A DNA stretch of 64,000 nt, from assembly GCA_936450465.1 (NCBI GenBank), contig OW388289.1, positions 75,070,593 to 75,134,592 of the forward strand, written 5' to 3'. Of this stretch, positions 61,952-64,000 are shown in pieces; positions within the stretch are counted from its first letter, which is position 1; each line of letters starts with the position of its first letter. The notes beneath the pieces are model-generated. The model had not been told where the DNA came from. It searched no databases and saw only the letters and a program-made list of their open reading frames with translations. This DNA comes from Gibbula magus (taxonomy: Eukaryota > Mollusca > Gastropoda > Trochida > Trochidae). The position numbers and the translations under genes are program-made.

Positions 61952-64000
61952 TTTTCTGAAAAACGTGGGGAGGAAGTGGGAAACGCAGGAAGGGATAAAT
62001 CAACGCACGTCACACGCAAGGTATAAGTACGCTGCCCGCACGAAATGCCGTGATCTGCTCCGTGGTAAGTGAGTTGTAAGTGCTTACATCGTAGTTACAC
62101 CTTGCGTGTGACGTGTGATTGCCTTGATATCATACGGATACTGACATGTGCTGCGATGTCCTTACTTACACGCACGGTGTACGTGCGTGCAAGTGCGATG
62201 AACGGAAGTTTTTCAACCTGATTTCAGGCACCCATGGGTTGGGGTATAAGGCGACCTTCAGAGGTTGTCTCTTTGTGTTGCTTTAACATGCCGCCCAGTC
62301 AACTCCCGGTTCTGATGCTTCAAGAGCAGCTTCGTAAAGCCCCTGTCACAACCCATCGTGCGTGCAATTCGTTCGTACGTTTTTTGCGGAGGCCACGGTC
62401 GCTACGTTTTTCTGAAAACGTAGGGTGGATTAAAGCGGCTGTCACAACCCGTCGTACGTGCAGCTGCGTGCTGTCTACCGACAAAAACGTGGGGTAAATT
62501 GGGGAACGTGCTTACTCGGTACGTTGTACGTGCTTACTCGGTACGATCGACGTGAGTTTTCTTTAATTATTTGATAGTTAAACTTTGGACGTGCCGAGTA
62601 AGCACGAACTACGCACGTACAACGCACGTTGTACGCACGTGCAACGTGCGTCGTTCGTAGAGAAAGTGTGAGTGGGTAAGCTTGAAAAAAACGCGCGATG
62701 TCGGTGCGTTGTGCGTTCGGTTGTCGTACAGGGCACGCACGTCGATCGTACGGAGGAAAATTCGCAGTCCGTTCGTAGACTGCACGCAGCGAAAGTTCTG
62801 CATGCACTAAAAGTTCTACGACGAGTCTGCGTGCTCCAAATTTGTCCAAAATCGGTACGGCGTCGGTACCGAGGACGCACGAATTCCCCAATTCACCCCA
62901 CGTTTTTGTCGGTAGACAGCACGCAGCTGCACGTACGACGGGTTGTGACCGCCGCTTTAAGCGGCGGTCACAACCCGCCGTACTTGCAAGTACGTGCTGT
63001 CTACGTGCAAAAACGTGGGTAAAATAGTGGTAGCCGTACGTTGTAAGTACCGACACCGTACGGGTTTGTGAGCACGCAGACACGCCGTAGCGCTTTAAGT
63101 GCATGCAGAACTTTCGCTGCGTGCGAGCTGCGTGCGTGTTTTAAGTTTTTCACAAGGACACATACTCCACGGACGACACACTTAGCACATGCGTGCTCCG
63201 CACGTTGCAAGTGCGTTGTCAGTGCGTCGTCCGTGCTTACTCGGCACTTCCCCAGTTCAACTGACAAATGAGCATGCAACACTCACGTTGCGAGTGCCGA
63301 GTAAGCACTTGCTCCGCAAGTACAACGTACGTTGTGCGCACTGATTTCTGCAGTTATTATGCGCTGACATTTGAAGTAGCTCTTGCAGCATCAGAAGCGG
63401 GAGTCTCTGAGTTGAATGGGCGGCTTCTTGAGGCAGCAGCACTGAGAGAGAACCTCTTAAGGTCGCCCTATACCCCTACCCCCTGGGTGCCTGAAATCGG
63501 GTTGAAAAACTCAAGTTCATTGCACTTACACGCAACATGTTACACAGTACATGTAATTACGACACCCGTACGATAACGTGGCAATCGTACGTCACACGCA
63601 AGGTGTAAGTACGTTGTAAGCACTTACAACGCACTTACCCCGTGCGCAACGTACGATGCACGTAGCAGATCACGGCATGGCATTTCGTGCGGGCAACGTT
63701 TGATTTTGCTACCTCCCTGCGTTTCCCACTTCCTCCCCACGTTTTTCAGAAACGTGGCCTCCCCAAAAAACGTACGGACAAAAAAAACGCACGGTGGGTT
63801 GGGACCGAGGCTTAAGGCAGCGCAAAATAACTGCAGAAATCAGTGTGTACAACGTACGTTGTAAGTGCTTACTCGGCACTGGTGACGTGAGTGATGCGTG
63901 CTCATTTGACAGCTGAACTAGGGAAGTGCCGAGTAAGCAAGTGCGTCGTCCGTGGAGTATGCGACCATGTGAAAAACTTAAAACACTCACGGTGTCCGTA
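61952..64000. repeat. CpG-rich cluster of nested long inverted repeats, continuing past the window
   Basis: Base composition changes abruptly: CpG and ACGT/GTAC words become very frequent. The outer left arm (AAAAACGTGGGGAGGAAGTG at 61962, then CGTCACACGCAAGGTATAAG and GGCACCCATGGGTTGGGGTA) reappears as its complement at the right (CCCCTACCCCCTGGGTGCC near 63471, CTTCCTCCCCACGTTTTT near 63729). Arms are therefore several hundred bp, centred near 62855. A second arm pair (63130-63410 against 63800-64000) runs off the window end. Many open frames cross the block on both strands (the longest 209 codons, 62475-63104 -). They are rich in Arg, Cys and Thr-Thr-His motifs and are by-products of the CpG-rich words. 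A foldback-type transposon or palindromic satellite is the simplest reading. Confidence 0.75.
62939..62977. repeat. near-perfect palindrome, 19-bp arms
   Basis: CGGGTTGTGACCGCCGCTT, one base, then its exact complement AAGCGGCGGTCACAACCCG. Looser pairing continues outward (the GTAGACAGCACG and CGTGCTGTCTAC blocks, then CACGTTTTTG and CAAAAACGTG). The right arm is repeated again at 62431-62495, so the same module occurs at least three times in alternating orientation. Confidence 0.95.

Noticed and set aside
62475..63104. 209-codon open frame on the - strand, the longest in the window
   Set aside because: It lies in CpG-rich palindromic repeats where all frames lack stops; the peptide is low-complexity and mirrors frames on the other strand.

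Overview
The window reads as intergenic, intronic and repeat-rich DNA of a marine invertebrate, most probably a mollusc. The base composition is AT-rich. There are no bacterial-style gene blocks, coding pieces are short and bounded by GT/AG splice signals, and there are many minisatellites, MITE-like elements and decayed LINE retrotransposons. The mollusc assignment is inference: the clearest gene piece is a neurotrophin domain, and the LINE and MITE types resemble those I know from bivalve and gastropod genomes. I could run no database search.

The one gene piece I identify with good confidence is the last coding exon of a neurotrophin precursor on the + strand (24889-25249). It has a strong splice acceptor, a KRR processing site, the six cystine-knot cysteines with neurotrophin spacing, and the GCTC ending. 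A GC-richer 3' UTR follows, with poly(A) signals near 26200. Upstream, 12459-12559, 14012-14088 and 16384-16411 have good splice sites and can be joined in phase to this exon, so the gene may span 12.4-26.3 kb, but that chain is a hypothesis.

The rest is mostly non-genic, dotted with short GC-elevated islands that look like exons of unidentified genes. On the + strand these are 8102-8332, 35169-35354, 45303-45452 and 50887-50949. On the - strand they are 37264-37435, a duplicated pair at 39715-39800 and 44086-44171, a possible CAAX-box terminal exon at 46178-46255, and 57238-57425. A + strand fragment at 49854-49975 resembles the first membrane helix of Cys-loop ligand-gated channels and is probably a relic. 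A promoter-like block at 41139-41250 has a CRE palindrome, a second CRE-like site, a TATA box and a splice donor.

Mobile and repetitive DNA: a broken LINE at 30.2-34.6 kb, interrupted by an array built on the motif TTACACCACTGA; a second LINE 3' fragment at 47.6-48.3 kb; two intact MITEs of one family (36034-36403 and 52549-52911) with one or two decayed relatives; a MITE nested in a larger inverted-repeat element (41721-42352); a 164-bp foldback element (17830-17993); minisatellites with 30, 31, 36, 50 and 55 bp units; a long diverged tandem array at 54.6-55.8 kb; a GA microsatellite of about 155 bp; and, from 61.95 kb to the window end, a CpG-rich cluster of nested long inverted repeats unlike anything else here. 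That cluster and the duplicated exon-bearing segment (39.2 and 43.5 kb) are the most unusual structures.
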